In this document: one piece after another, positions 17,819-27,408 of the stretch
Position numbering within the stretch: position 1 is the stretch's first letter
How the letters are laid out: the number at the start of each line of letters is the position of its first letter
Assembly: GCF_002211365.1 (NCBI RefSeq)
Contig: NZ_LOKZ01000016.1
Location: forward strand, 1 to 64,000
Source of the DNA: Rhizobium sp. R711
Lineage (GTDB): Bacteria; Pseudomonadota; Alphaproteobacteria; Rhizobiales; Rhizobiaceae
Length of the DNA: 64,000 bases
Direction: 5' to 3'
Program-made: the position numbers and the translations under genes
The notes under the pieces: generated by a model
Database searches by the model: none
Seen by the model: the letters and a program-made list of their open reading frames with translations, nothing else
Told to the model about the DNA's origin: nothing

Positions 17819-19081
17819 TCAGGCGACGTAGCGGCGCAGCACCAGCGAGGCATTCGTACCGCCGAATCCGAATGAATTCGACAGTGCGACGTTGATCTCC
17901 CGCTGGCGCGCCTTGTGCGGAACGAGATCGATTGCGGTCTCACGCTCAGGATTGTCGAGATTGAGCGTCGGAGGCGCAACGTTGTCGCGGATCGCGAGCG
18001 TTGCGAAGATCGCCTCAATCGCGCCGGCAGCGCCAAGCAGGTGGCCGGTGGCAGACTTCGTCGACGACATTGAGATCTTGGAGGCGGCATTGCCAACCAG
18101 GCGCTCCACGGCACCGAGTTCGATCGTATCGGCCATCGTCGATGTACCATGCGCGTTGATGTAGTCGACATCAGCTGGCGTCAGGCCGGCGCGCTTCAAC
18201 GCCATCGTCATGCAACGCTGCGCACCCTCACCGTCCTCGGACGGAGCAGTGATGTGATAAGCATCGCCCGAGAGACCGTAGCCGACAACCTCGGCATAGA
18301 TCTTGGCGCCGCGAGCCTTGGCATGCTCCAACTCTTCGAGAACAACGATGCCTGCACCCTCACCCATGACGAAGCCGTCACGATCCTTGTCGTACGGTCG
18401 CGATGCCTTGGTCGGATCGTCGTTGTGCTGGGTGGAGAGGGCCTTGCAGGCGGCGAAGCCGGCCAGAGAGATACGGCTGACAGGAGATTCTGTGCCGCCA
18501 GCGACCATCACGTCGGCATCGCCGAACGCAATGAGACGGGCAGCGTCGCCGATCGCGTGAGCGCCGGTCGAGCATGCCGTGACCACCGAATGGTTCGGAC
18601 CGCGCAACTTGTGGCGAATTGATACCTGGCCGGAAACGAGGTTGATCAGGCGACCGGGAATAAAGAACGGAGAGATGCGGCGGGGGCCCTTGTCGCGCAG
18701 CGTGTAGCCAGCCTCAACGATGCCTTCGATGCCACCAATGCCTGAGCCGATCAAAACACCGGTCGCAACCTGGTCCTCGTCGCTCTCGGGGTGCCAGTTC
18801 GCATCATCAAGCGCCATGTCGGCGGCTGCCATGCCGTAGATGATAAAAGGATCGACCTTGCGCTGTTCCTTGGGCTCCATCCAGTCGTCGACATTAAAAG
18901 TGCCGTCGGTGCCGTCGCCAACCGGAATACGGCAAGCAATCTTTGCGGGAAGATCGTCGACTTCGAACTCGGTGACCAGGCGGGCGCCGTTTTTTCCCGC
19001 AAGCAAGCGGGACCACGTCACTTCCGTTCCGCACCCCAAGGGCGATACCATACCGGTACCTGTTATAACGACCCGCCTCAT
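17819..19081 (-). CDS. fabF: Beta-ketoacyl-ACP synthase II
   Basis: This 420-residue condensing enzyme has the catalytic Cys170 in VVTACSTGAHAIGDA. The two active-site histidines lie in HGTSTMADT and KSATGHLLGAAG, and the glycine-rich tail SNSFGFGGTNASL is present. It elongates acyl-ACP by two carbons with malonyl-ACP, including the temperature-sensitive step to cis-vaccenate. The third in-frame ATG (19081, MRRVVITG) is chosen because GGGGGA lies about ten bases before it. The upstream ATG at 19090 has that site almost on top of it. A strong terminator separates fabF from acpP. Confidence 0.95.
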   Translation of the reverse strand: MRRVVITGTGMVSPLGCGTEVTWSRLLAGKNGARLVTEFEVDDLPAKIACRIPVGDGTDGTFNVDDWMEPKEQRKVDPFIIYGMAAADMALDDANWHPESDEDQVATGVLIGSGIGGIEGIVEAGYTLRDKGPRRISPFFIPGRLINLVSGQVSIRHKLRGPNHSVVTACSTGAHAIGDAARLIAFGDADVMVAGGTESPVSRISLAGFAACKALSTQHNDDPTKASRPYDKDRDGFVMGEGAGIVVLEELEHAKARGAKIYAEVVGYGLSGDAYHITAPSEDGEGAQRCMTMALKRAGLTPADVDYINAHGTSTMADTIELGAVERLVGNAASKISMSSTKSATGHLLGAAGAIEAIFATLAIRDNVAPPTLNLDNPERETAIDLVPHKARQREINVALSNSFGFGGTNASLVLRRYVA

Positions 19082-19130
19082 CGACTGCATTCCCCCGCCT
19101 TTTATGTTTTTGGAGAACCATGCCAGAAAT

Positions 19131-19161
19131 AAAAAGGGCGGACTCCGGGTCCGCCCTTTTT
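19131..19161 (-). terminator. Intrinsic terminator downstream of acpP
   Basis: A 13-bp perfect inverted repeat (19131-19143 with 19149-19161) has a GC-rich core and runs of A and T at the two ends, so it reads as a terminator on both strands. It lies 13 bases after the acpP stop and before fabF. This would let acpP be expressed at a much higher level than fabF. Confidence 0.9.
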
Positions 19162-19174
19162 GAAACGCTCAGGA

Positions 19175-19411
19175 TTAAGCCTGAGCCTTTTCGATAAACT
19201 TCACGGCATCGCCGACCGTCAGGATCGAGTCAGCAGCGTCGTCCGGAATTTCAACGCCGAATTCTTCTTCGAATGCCATGACCAGTTCGACGGTGTCGAG
19301 CGAGTCAGCGCCCAGATCGTCGATAAAGCTGGCGCTTTCGACAACCTTGTCGGCATCGACGCCAAGATGATCAATAACAATTTTCTTTACGCGTTCTGCG
19401 ATATCGCTCAT
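19175..19411 (-). CDS. acpP: Acyl carrier protein
   Basis: This acidic 78-residue protein has the phosphopantetheine site Ser37 in [18 protein letters not shown]. It carries acyl chains through fatty-acid synthesis as a thioester on the prosthetic group. GAGGAA lies just upstream of the ATG. It is flanked by fabG (292-bp gap, room for its own promoter) and a strong terminator, which fits the very high expression known for ACP. Confidence 0.97.
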   Translation of the reverse strand: MSDIAERVKKIVIDHLGVDADKVVESASFIDDLGADSLDTVELVMAFEEEFGVEIPDDAADSILTVGDAVKFIEKAQA

Positions 19412-19703
19412 GTCGGTTTCCTCGACCTTATGTCCTGATCAGAATGCCTTGTGACATCCCTACCCTGTTTCAGCCTGCGGCGCGCCTTTAAAGCCACCCT
19501 CGGCAAACTCTTTGAACCCGGCTACCAGAAATGTCCCAGGCTTGCACAAAAGCCCGCCGGTCCGTCTGCTTTCTCGGGAGACTGTTCACAGTCATGGCCC
19601 GCTTAACACGGTTTAAGTCTGCCGCAAAGCCAGAAAATCAACCCCATCGGGTTGGTCAACACGCTATTGCGGGGAAAACGGCCTCGAAAGGCAGTTTCCC
19701 GTT

Positions 19704-20441
19704 TCAGATCATGGCCATGCCGCCGTTTACGTGCAACGTCTGGCCTGTCATATAAGCGGCTTCCGACGAGGCAAGATAGGCGACTGCGGAAGCAACTTCC
19801 GCACCCGTGCCCATGCGCTTCATCGGGATCGCTCCCATGATCGCTTCCTTCTGCTTGTCGTTCAGCTTGCCGGTCATGGCGGACTCGATGAAGCCCGGCG
19901 CCACGCAGTTGACGGTGACGTTGCGGGTCGCAATCTCCTGTGCCAGCGACTTCGTGAAGCCGATCATGCCTGCCTTGGAGGCGCAGTAGTTGGCCTGGCC
20001 CGGATTGCCGGTGACGCCGACGACCGAGGTGATGTTGATGATGCGGCCATAGCGGCGGCGCATCATCGGATGCGTCAACTCGCGCGTCAGGCGGAACATC
20101 GCCGTCAGATTCACCTCGATGACGCTGTCCCAGTCCTCGTCGCTCATGCGCACGAACAGGCCGTCCTTGGTGATGCCGGCATTGTTGACGAGGATGTCGA
20201 CGCCTTCGAGATCAGCTTCGGCCTTGACGCCGAGAGCCTTGACTTCATCGCGGTCCGCGAGGTTGGCCGGGAAGATCTTTACACGATCACCAAGTTCGTT
20301 TGCCAGCGCCTCGAGCTTCTCGACGCGAGTGCCGTGGAGGCCGACGATGGCGCCCTGTCTGTGCAGGATACGGGCGATTTCTTCGCCAATGCCGCCGGAG
20401 GCACCAGTAACCAGAGCCTTGCGGCCGGAAAGATCGAGCAT
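19704..20441 (-). CDS. fabG: 3-oxoacyl-ACP reductase
   Basis: This 245-residue short-chain dehydrogenase has the NADPH motif TGASGGIGEEIA at residues 12-23, NNAG at 86-89 and the catalytic triad Ser139, Tyr152 and Lys156 (NYCASKAG). It reduces beta-ketoacyl-ACP in fatty-acid elongation. It follows fabD by 29 bases on the same strand. The C terminus ends TLHVNGGMAMI, typical for FabG. Confidence 0.95.
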   Translation of the reverse strand: MLDLSGRKALVTGASGGIGEEIARILHRQGAIVGLHGTRVEKLEALANELGDRVKIFPANLADRDEVKALGVKAEADLEGVDILVNNAGITKDGLFVRMSDEDWDSVIEVNLTAMFRLTRELTHPMMRRRYGRIINITSVVGVTGNPGQANYCASKAGMIGFTKSLAQEIATRNVTVNCVAPGFIESAMTGKLNDKQKEAIMGAIPMKRMGTGAEVASAVAYLASSEAAYMTGQTLHVNGGMAMI

Positions 20442-20470
20442 GGAAGTGTTCCTTGTAATCGTTAAATCTA

Positions 20471-21415
20471 TCAGGCCATCAGGGCGGCAACAGCCGCATC
20501 GATATCTGCAGGCGTGTTGACGGCAATGCCGTTCACAGTCTTGTCGATACGGCGGGCGAGGCCGGTCAGGACCTTGCCGGAGCCGATCTCATAAAGCGTC
20601 GTCGCGCCGTTGGCCGCGAACCATTCGACCGTCTCGCGCCAACGGACCTGGCCCGTCACCTGCTCCACGAGCAACTTGGCGATCTCGTCGGCGTCGGTCA
20701 CCGGTGCAGCGCGCACGTTGGCGATAAGAGGCACGACCGGGCTTGACTTCTTCACACCGGACAGAGCTTCGCGCATAGCGTCCGCAGCGGGCGCCATCAG
20801 AGAAGAATGGAAGGGGGCGGAGACCGGGAGCAAGATCGCGCGCTTGGCGCCCTTCTCGGTTGCTATCGCGGCACCCTTTTCGACGGCTGCCTTCTCGCCC
20901 GAAATGACGATCTGGCCGCCGCCATTGTCGTTGGCGATCTGGCAGGAGCCGACGGCAGAGGCTTCCTCGCAAACGGCGACGACATCGGCATGTTCAAGGC
21001 CGATGATGGCGGCCATGGCGCCAACACCGACAGGTACGGCGGCCTGCATGGCATTGCCGCGAATGCGCAGCAGGCGCGCGGTGTCGGTCAGCGAGAAGGT
21101 ACCGGCAGCGCATAGAGCGGAGTATTCGCCAAGCGAATGACCGGCAACGTAGGACACCTTCGCCTTCAGATCGACGCCCTTGGCTTCGAGGACACGGATG
21201 ACCGCCATCGAGACCGCCATCAGGGCCGGCTGCGCGTTGGCCGTCAGGGTCAGCGTGTCTTCAGGACCGTTAAACATGGTCTCGGACAGCTTTTCGCCCA
21301 GAGCTTCGTCGACTTCTTGGAAGACGGCGCGCGCCTCGGCGTAATTCTCGGCAAGATCCTTGCCCATGCCGACAGCCTGGCTGCCCTGACCCGGGAATGT
21401 AAAAGCAATGGTCAT
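20471..21415 (-). CDS. fabD: Malonyl-CoA:ACP transacylase
   Basis: This 314-residue enzyme has the N-terminal FPGQGSQ and the nucleophile Ser94 in AGHSLGEYSAL. The active-site histidine is in SAPFHSSLM. It loads malonate on ACP for fatty-acid synthesis. It is first in the minus-strand cluster, with a 206-bp divergent gap to the aldo/keto reductase that should hold its promoter. Confidence 0.95.
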   Translation of the reverse strand: MTIAFTFPGQGSQAVGMGKDLAENYAEARAVFQEVDEALGEKLSETMFNGPEDTLTLTANAQPALMAVSMAVIRVLEAKGVDLKAKVSYVAGHSLGEYSALCAAGTFSLTDTARLLRIRGNAMQAAVPVGVGAMAAIIGLEHADVVAVCEEASAVGSCQIANDNGGGQIVISGEKAAVEKGAAIATEKGAKRAILLPVSAPFHSSLMAPAADAMREALSGVKKSSPVVPLIANVRAAPVTDADEIAKLLVEQVTGQVRWRETVEWFAANGATTLYEIGSGKVLTGLARRIDKTVNGIAVNTPADIDAAVAALMA

Positions 21416-21621
21416 GCTATGTCCCTTTTATACGGACCTCTGGTTATTTCGCCTCCAATTGACATTCTTTCCTGCAGAGTCAAGTGCCGGATGCCCGCGT
21501 TCCAAGGCTTTTGCGGCTGCGAGTGGGGCCGGTTTTACCTCTTGCGCTTGCTCAATTCCGGTCTAGATTTGCGCCGTCCTTCCAGACCATTTCCTTTCCA
21601 GATCACCTTCAGGGCTTTCAG

Positions 21622-22665
21622 ATGAAGTACAAGACACTTGGCCGCACGGATATTTCCGTGTCCGAAATCTGCCTCGGCACCATGACCTGGGGCACGCAAA
21701 ACACGGAGGCCGAAGCGCATGAGCAGATGGACTATTCCGTCGAGAAAGGCGTGAACTTCTTCGACACAGCCGAGCTTTACCCGACCACGCCGGTCTCCGC
21801 GGAGACGCAAGGCCTGACCGAAGATTACATCGGCAGCTGGTTTCAGAAGACGGGCAAGCGCAAGGACATCGTGCTCGCCACGAAGGTCGCGGGTCCTGGC
21901 CGTTCGTATATCCGCAATGGCGACGGCGCCGACGCGAAGAACATTCGCCTGGCGATCGAGGCAAGCCTGGGCCGGTTGAAGACCGACTATATCGACCTCT
22001 ATCAGATTCACTGGCCGAGCCGAGGGCATTTCCATTTCCGGCAAGCCTGGCACTACGATCCTTTCAAGCAGGACCACGCCAAGGCCATCGGCAATATCAC
22101 CGAAATATTGGAAACAACGGGCGCCCTTGTCAAAGAGGGCAAGATTCGTGCGTTCGGACTCTCCAACGAAACGACCTGGGGCACCCAGAAGTATCTTACG
22201 CTTGCCGAACAGCTCGACCTGCCGCGCGTCGCCACGATCCAGAACGAATACAATCTGCTCTACCGCCACTACGATCTCGACATGGCGGAGCTGTCGCATC
22301 ATGAGAATGTCGGCCTGCTCGCCTATTCCCCCCTCGCCGGCGGCATTCTGAGCGGCAAATATCTTGACGGCGCCAAGCCCGACGGCTCGCGCGGATCGAT
22401 CAACGGCGATCTCGGCGGTCGCCTGCAGCCCTTGCAGGAAGCACCGACGAAGGCCTATCTCGACATCGCCGAACGGCACGGCCTCGACCCTTGCGCGATG
22501 GCGCTCGCCTTCTGCCTCAGCCGCCGCTTCATGACGTCGGTGATCATCGGCGCTACCACGATGAAACAGCTTGAAACAGACCTGGGTTCGGTCAGTCTCA
22601 AGCTGTCGCACGAGGTCTTGGCCGAAATCGAGGCTGTTCATCGCCAGTACCCGATGCCGATCTAA
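21622..22665 (+). CDS. Aldo/keto reductase (Tas-like)
   Basis: This 347-residue NADP-dependent oxidoreductase has the AKR tetrad context: FFDTAELYPT with Asp and Tyr, LATKVAGPG with Lys, and YQIHWPSR with His. SNETTWGTQKY and the C-terminal GATTMKQLETDL form the cofactor-binding region. It resembles E. coli Tas throughout. The physiological substrate is unknown. The ATG at 21622 matches the family start MKYKTLGRTDI. The frame is open further upstream, but the extra residues have no family match. Confidence 0.88.
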   Translation: MKYKTLGRTDISVSEICLGTMTWGTQNTEAEAHEQMDYSVEKGVNFFDTAELYPTTPVSAETQGLTEDYIGSWFQKTGKRKDIVLATKVAGPGRSYIRNGDGADAKNIRLAIEASLGRLKTDYIDLYQIHWPSRGHFHFRQAWHYDPFKQDHAKAIGNITEILETTGALVKEGKIRAFGLSNETTWGTQKYLTLAEQLDLPRVATIQNEYNLLYRHYDLDMAELSHHENVGLLAYSPLAGGILSGKYLDGAKPDGSRGSINGDLGGRLQPLQEAPTKAYLDIAERHGLDPCAMALAFCLSRRFMTSVIIGATTMKQLETDLGSVSLKLSHEVLAEIEAVHRQYPMPI

Positions 22666-22684
22666 GGCGACAGGTGACGCGTCA

Positions 22685-22710
22685 CGATCTGGCCTACGAG
22701 GGCCAGATCG
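22685..22710 (+). terminator. Perfect hairpin after the aldo/keto reductase gene
   Basis: CGATCTGGCC pairs exactly with GGCCAGATCG around a 6-nt loop, starting 19 bases after the stop. No U-tract follows. Its position suits a terminator or mRNA 3' end. Confidence 0.5.
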
Positions 22711-22862
22711 CTTACTGAATTCCTATCGAGGCACGTCTCCCGCAAAGCGTCCACAACGAGAAGTTTCGGCAACTTTGCAGTCGCGGCAATTTCCGCTTCT
22801 CGGTCCTGCGCAATTCAGCTAGGCTTAAAAGGCTCTGTGCAGGGCCGCGGGGAGCTCATTCC

Positions 22863-24638
22863 GTGGAACGGAAGCTCGCAGTCATACTTGCCGGCGACGT
22901 TGCCGGTTACAGCCGCCTTGTTGCAACCAACGAGGAGGATGCGCTTGCGACACTGAGCGTCTACAGCACCACGATTGGTGACCTCGTGTGCGAGCACGGC
23001 GGGCGGATTTTCGGCAGCGCTGGAGACAGCGTAGTGGCCGAATTCCACAGCGCAGTGCAAGGCGTCCGTGCAGCGGTCGCCATCCAGCGCGCCCTCAATC
23101 GCCGAAATGCGGACCTGCCGGTGGATCGACGGATGGAATTCCGCCTCGGGCTCAATCTCGGTGACGTCGTCGTCTCGGGAGACAATCTGCTCGGTGACGG
23201 CGTGAATGTCGCCGCCCGCCTTCAGGAGGTGGCGCTGCCTTCCGGCATCTGCATTTCCGGTGCGTTGCGCGAGCAGATCGAGGGCAAGCTGGACTTTCCT
23301 CTCGTTCCGATGGGCGACCGTACGCTTAAGAACATTCCGCGGCCGGTGCCTGTGCATCGGGTACACTGGAGCCGTGAGGACCCCGTCGAGGCAGGAGCGC
23401 TCAGCGGGCCCCTCAGACTGCCCGACAAGCCCTCGATCGCAGTGTTGCCCTTCGTGAACATGTCTGACGATCCCGAGCAGGAATTCTTTGCGGATGGACT
23501 GACCGAAGACATCATCACTGCGCTTTCGCTTTACCGCTGGTTTTTCGTCATCGCCCAGAACTCATCCTTCGCGTATAAGGGGCGCGCGGTCGATGTGAAG
23601 CAAATCGGGCGCGATCTCGGCGTGCGCTATGTCGTGGAAGGCAGTGTGCGCAGGGCCGGGACACGGGTTCGCGTCACAGGCCAGCTGATCGAAGCCGAGA
23701 GCGGCGTTCACCTCTGGGCACAGCGCTACGACCGCGAAATCGCGAATATCTTCGCCATTCAGGACGAGCTCACCCAAAATGTCGTTGGCGCCATCGAGCC
23801 GGAAATCCTGATAGGTGAGAGCCGCCGGGCACTGCTCAGAACGACAGACAATCTCGATGCTTATGAAAGCCACATGCGCGGCACTTGGCTGCATAATGCG
23901 CAGGATACCGCCGAGCATTTCATCGAATCCATAGCCTGGCATCGCCGAGCCATCGAGCTCGATCCCGATTTCGCACGCGCCCACATGATGCTGGCTCGTT
24001 CGCTCTACGCGCGCTGTTTCCACGGCTTCAGCGACGATGTCGACAGGGACAGCACCGAACTTCGAGCAGAGGCAGAGCGCGCAGTCGCGCTTGATCCGCG
24101 CGATCCCTACTCTCACTACGCGATGTGCCTTGGCCATTTCGTTGCCCACAACGCCCCGGCCGCCGTCGAAGAAGCGCAGCAAGCTATCGATCTCAATCCC
24201 AATTTCGCCCTGGCGCATATGGGGCTCGGATGGGCCAGAATCTTCACCGGCTATTTCGCGGAAGCTTACGATCCTCTCCACATGGCCCTACGGCTTAGCC
24301 CACATGATCCCCTAGCCTATCTCATCCACGACCGGCTCGCGTTGTCGAACTATCATCTCGGCAACTACGAGGAAGCGATTCACTATTCCGAACGTGGGCT
24401 GTCGCTCCGCCGTGCCTACTTCAACCGAGTCGTGCTTCTTGCAAGCTTGGGGCAGCTCGGCCGTCATGACGAAGCCCGGCGGCTGATACCAGAGATCCTG
24501 GCAAACGTACCGGCAGACCTCGAGCACTATTGGAAGATCCTGACGCCCTACGTTGACCCGGGCCACTACGACCATTTCGTCGACGGGTTGCGCAAAGCGG
24601 GGCTGCCCTCGTTGAACTCGCAGCGAGAACATTGCTGA
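22863..24638 (+). CDS. Class III adenylate/guanylate cyclase with TolB-like and TPR regions
   Basis: This 591-residue protein has three parts. A cyclase homology domain spans about 1-165, with the metal aspartates in LAGDVAGYSRL and SAGDSVVAEF and the GLNLGDVVVSGDNLLGDGVNVAARL block. A FlgO/TolB-like domain follows at about 190-320 (SIAVLPFVNMSDDPEQEFFADG). TPR repeats occupy about 340-580. No signal peptide or membrane segment is seen. Rhizobia carry many such cyclases. Product (cAMP or cGMP) and signal are unknown. The start is GTG 22863, beginning the domain directly. Confidence 0.88.
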   Translation: MERKLAVILAGDVAGYSRLVATNEEDALATLSVYSTTIGDLVCEHGGRIFGSAGDSVVAEFHSAVQGVRAAVAIQRALNRRNADLPVDRRMEFRLGLNLGDVVVSGDNLLGDGVNVAARLQEVALPSGICISGALREQIEGKLDFPLVPMGDRTLKNIPRPVPVHRVHWSREDPVEAGALSGPLRLPDKPSIAVLPFVNMSDDPEQEFFADGLTEDIITALSLYRWFFVIAQNSSFAYKGRAVDVKQIGRDLGVRYVVEGSVRRAGTRVRVTGQLIEAESGVHLWAQRYDREIANIFAIQDELTQNVVGAIEPEILIGESRRALLRTTDNLDAYESHMRGTWLHNAQDTAEHFIESIAWHRRAIELDPDFARAHMMLARSLYARCFHGFSDDVDRDSTELRAEAERAVALDPRDPYSHYAMCLGHFVAHNAPAAVEEAQQAIDLNPNFALAHMGLGWARIFTGYFAEAYDPLHMALRLSPHDPLAYLIHDRLALSNYHLGNYEEAIHYSERGLSLRRAYFNRVVLLASLGQLGRHDEARRLIPEILANVPADLEHYWKILTPYVDPGHYDHFVDGLRKAGLPSLNSQREHC

Positions 24639-24644
24639 CGTCCC

Positions 24645-24672
24645 TTGCGTTTCCGCGAAAAATCCGTATAAG
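24645..24672 (+). promoter_or_regulatory. Possible sigma-70 promoter of the rpsF operon
   Basis: TTGCGT (24645-24650) and TATAAG (24667-24672) are separated by 16 bases, just after the cyclase stop. A transcript from here would have a leader of about 215 nt before rpsF. Confidence 0.4.
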
Positions 24673-24685
24673 CCGCCCTGTTCGC

Positions 24686-24893
24686 AAACCCGGTCTTCTG
24701 GCTGGTGGCTGAACGGAGGGCCGGTTTTCGTGAAGAAAATCGTCGGAACGGAAGCGTTCCAGCCTCCCGTGTCTCCGCTCTCGACCGTCTCGGAACGCTT
24801 TTCTTGCTTGGCGCTTGCCGCCTCTCAGGAGCAGTCGTTGAGGCTTAGCCGCCGAATATCGGGTTGATCAAACGCAAGAAAGGCAAAGCTGTC
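24686..24893 (+). promoter_or_regulatory. Structured rpsF leader (possible S6-S18 autoregulatory region)
   Basis: The region before rpsF can fold. AAACC-C-GG (24686-24693) pairs with CCGGTTT (24721-24727) with one bulged C. GGAACG pairs with CGTTCC around a GAAG loop (24745-24760). In several bacteria the S6-S18 dimer binds the leader of its own mRNA. I cannot confirm that the known motif is present here. Confidence 0.35.
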
Positions 24894-25352
24894 ATGGCTC
24901 TTTATGAACATGTATTCCTTGCCCGACAGGATATTTCCGCTCAGCAGGTTGATGCCCTCGTAGAACAGTACAAGGGCGTACTCGAAGCTAACGGCGGCAA
25001 GGTCGGGCGCGTAGAAAACTGGGGCCTCAAGTCCCTCACCTACCGCATCAAGAAGAACCGCAAGGCTCACTATGTTCTCGTCGACATCGACGCGCCGGCT
25101 GCTGCCGTGCAGGAAATGGAACGTCAGATGCGCATCAGCGAAGACGTCCTGCGCTACATGACGATCGCTGTTGAAAAGCACGAAGAAGGCCCGTCTGCCA
25201 TGATGCAGAAGCGCGACCGCGACGACCGCGGCCCGCGTGATGGCGCCGACCGTGGCCCGCGCCGCGAATTCGGTGACCGTCCGCCGCGCCGTGACGGCGA
25301 CTTCCAGCGTGGCCCGCGTCCGGACCGTGCTCCCCGCGAAGACCGTGCATAA
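24894..25352 (+). CDS. rpsF: 30S ribosomal protein S6
   Basis: This 152-residue protein begins [20 protein letters not shown], the usual S6 start, with the S6 fold to about residue 98. The last fifty residues form an Arg/Asp/Gly/Pro-rich tail, common in rhizobial S6 and probably disordered. S6 binds S18 on the platform of the small subunit. The ATG at 24894 is chosen over an in-frame ATG at 24864, which would add ten basic residues unlike the family. It heads rpsF-rpsR-DUF2232-rplI. Confidence 0.95.
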   Translation: MALYEHVFLARQDISAQQVDALVEQYKGVLEANGGKVGRVENWGLKSLTYRIKKNRKAHYVLVDIDAPAAAVQEMERQMRISEDVLRYMTIAVEKHEEGPSAMMQKRDRDDRGPRDGADRGPRREFGDRPPRRDGDFQRGPRPDRAPREDRA

Positions 25353-25364
25353 GGAGATCTGAGA

Positions 25365-25613
25365 ATGTCTGAAGCTTCCTCCGCACCGGTTCGTCGCCCG
25401 TTCCACCGTCGTCGCAAGACTTGCCCGTTCTCCGGCGCAAACGCTCCGCGCATCGACTACAAGGACGTTCGTCTCCTGCAGCGCTACATTTCCGAGCGCG
25501 GCAAGATCGTCCCTTCCCGTATCACGGCTGTTTCTCAGAAGAAGCAGCGCGAACTCGCTCAGGCGATCAAGCGCGCTCGTTTCCTCGGCCTGCTGCCGTA
25601 CGTCGTCGCTTAA
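25365..25613 (+). CDS. rpsR: 30S ribosomal protein S18
   Basis: This 82-residue basic protein has the S18 core RKTCPFSG...[27 protein letters not shown] in order, and ends [20 protein letters not shown]. It pairs with S6 in the small subunit. It starts 12 bases after the rpsF stop with GGAGAT before the ATG. Confidence 0.97.
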   Translation: MSEASSAPVRRPFHRRRKTCPFSGANAPRIDYKDVRLLQRYISERGKIVPSRITAVSQKKQRELAQAIKRARFLGLLPYVVA

Positions 25614-25767
25614 TCGGCTGACGGGACCAAATCGAGGGAAGACAGCAATGCCTTCCCTTCTCCCTTTCGCGATGGGCGCGGATCGGAACTCTTAAAACCC
25701 ATGTTGAGGCATTCTGAAATCGATTCAGGAGAACCCTCTAACTGCTTGATGAAGCAGGACAGCGACC

Positions 25768-26751
25768 GTGAACCAACTGAACACAAAAACGCTAGGCATC
25801 GGCGCGCTCGCCGGATTGACCGCCGCACTTCTGGTGCTCGGCGCGAGCCTGCAGCCGTCGTTCAGTGCGGTCCTCTACGCTGCTTCGGCACTTCCCATTC
25901 TTCTCGTCGGCCTCGGCTGGGGCAACATGGCGGCAATCGCCGCCGTCGTCACCGCCGCTGCAGTCGGCGCGATCGCCATCTCGCCGTCCTTCGCGCTGAT
26001 GATGACGCTGGTCACGCTGCTGCCGGCCGGGTGGCTGAGCCACCTTGCAAACCTTGCCCGCCCGGCCTCCGAACTCGGCGGCCCCGAGCATCTGATGGCT
26101 TGGTATCCGCTTTCGGATATCCTGCTGCACCTCTGCGGCCTCGTTACGATCGCGGTGATCGTCGTCGGCGTGATGATCGGCTACGGTCCTGAACTCATCG
26201 ATCGCCTGGTCGATGTCCTGTTCGGGTCGCTTGCACAGCAGCAGCCCGAGTTTTCGCCCGATCCGGCAGTGACGACGCAAACCAAGTCGCTCGTTCTGCT
26301 CATGCTACCTGCCATTCAGGGCGGCATGTGGGTGGTCATGCTGTTTGCCGCCTACTACGTCGCGACCCGGATCGTCAGCGCATCCGGCCGCAGCCTGCGT
26401 CCCCGCGAGGATATCCCCTCGGCGCTGCGCATGAACCGCAACTCGATCTTCGTATTTCTTGTCGGTCTTGCCGCCACCTTTTTCGGCGGCATGCCGGCGA
26501 TGATCGGAGCAACCGTCGTCGGCACGTTCGGCGCCGGCTTCCTGCTCTCCGGCTTCGCCGCGCTGCACTTTCGCACGCGCGGCAAGGATTGGCGCCTTCC
26601 GGCGCTCATCCTCTGCTACCTGGCATCGCTCGTCCTGATGGTGCCAGCCTTTTTCATCCTCGTGGTGGGCTTGAGCGATACCCGCAAGGCGATCGCTCTG
26701 ACCCCGAACAAGGATGCCGATGCCCCCAAACAGACAGATTCGAAAATCTAG
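25768..26751 (+). CDS. DUF2232 multi-pass membrane protein
   Basis: This 327-residue protein has about eight hydrophobic segments and is predicted to lie in the inner membrane. It matches in size and position the DUF2232 (YybS-like) protein found between rpsR and rplI in rhizobia. Function is unknown. The predicted start is GTG 25768. The gene ends 21 bases before rplI, so it is probably transcribed with the ribosomal genes. Confidence 0.8.
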   Translation: MNQLNTKTLGIGALAGLTAALLVLGASLQPSFSAVLYAASALPILLVGLGWGNMAAIAAVVTAAAVGAIAISPSFALMMTLVTLLPAGWLSHLANLARPASELGGPEHLMAWYPLSDILLHLCGLVTIAVIVVGVMIGYGPELIDRLVDVLFGSLAQQQPEFSPDPAVTTQTKSLVLLMLPAIQGGMWVVMLFAAYYVATRIVSASGRSLRPREDIPSALRMNRNSIFVFLVGLAATFFGGMPAMIGATVVGTFGAGFLLSGFAALHFRTRGKDWRLPALILCYLASLVLMVPAFFILVVGLSDTRKAIALTPNKDADAPKQTDSKI

Positions 26752-26772
26752 AGACACGAAAGGAACACGAAC

Positions 26773-27348
26773 ATGGAAGTCATTCTTCTTGAACGCATCT
26801 CCAAGCTCGGCCAGATGGGCGAAACCGTAAAGGTTCGCGACGGCTTCGCTCGTAACTACCTCCTGCCGCTCGGCAAGGCGCTTCGCGCCAATGAAGCCAA
26901 CAAGAAGCGTTTCGAGTCCGAGCGCGCAACGCTCGAAGCTCGTAACCTCGAGCGCAAGTCGGAAGCGCAGAAGGTCGCCGACGTTCTCGACGGCAAGTCC
27001 TTCATCGTCGTTCGCTCCGCCGGCGAAACCGGCCAGCTGTACGGCTCGGTTGCTGCTCGCGATGTCGTAGACATCCTCGCTGCTGAAGGCTTCAACATCG
27101 GCCGCAACCAAGTTCACCTGAACACGCCGATCAAGGCCATTGGCCTGCATAAGGTTGAGCTGCAGCTCCACGCTGAAGTCGAAATCCACGTCGAACTCAA
27201 CGTTGCTCGTTCGGCTGAAGAAGCTGGCCGTCAGGCCAAGGGCGAAACCCTCACCTCCGTCGATGCCATCTACGGTGTTGACGAAGACGCCCTGCGTCCG
27301 GAAGACTTCTTCGATCCCGAAGCCGACCTCGAAGGCGACGAAGCTTAA
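26773..27348 (+). CDS. rplI: 50S ribosomal protein L9
   Basis: This 191-residue protein has the L9 N-terminal domain [36 protein letters not shown] and a long helix. The C-terminal domain (about 75-150) is followed by an acidic tail of about forty residues usual in alphaproteobacteria. L9 is an elongated protein at the base of the L1 stalk. GAAAGGAACACGAAC precedes the ATG. A strong terminator follows. Confidence 0.96.
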   Translation: MEVILLERISKLGQMGETVKVRDGFARNYLLPLGKALRANEANKKRFESERATLEARNLERKSEAQKVADVLDGKSFIVVRSAGETGQLYGSVAARDVVDILAAEGFNIGRNQVHLNTPIKAIGLHKVELQLHAEVEIHVELNVARSAEEAGRQAKGETLTSVDAIYGVDEDALRPEDFFDPEADLEGDEA

Positions 27349-27380
27349 TTTTTCCGAGAGATCCTCTCTGGAAATGAACG

Positions 27381-27404
27381 AAAGCCCGGTTCGCGCCGGG
27401 CTTT
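27381..27404. terminator. Bidirectional terminator between rplI and emrA
   Basis: AAAGCCCGG (27381-27389) pairs exactly with CCGGGCTTT (27396-27404) around TTCGCG. It is T-rich at the 3' side for rplI and lies five bases from the emrA stop, so it can end transcripts from both convergent operons. Confidence 0.85.
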
Positions 27405-27408
27405 CTGC

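Noticed and set aside
21535..22641. 368-codon minus-strand frame opposite the aldo/keto reductase
   Set aside because: Composition is typical of an antisense shadow and the plus-strand enzyme motifs are complete.
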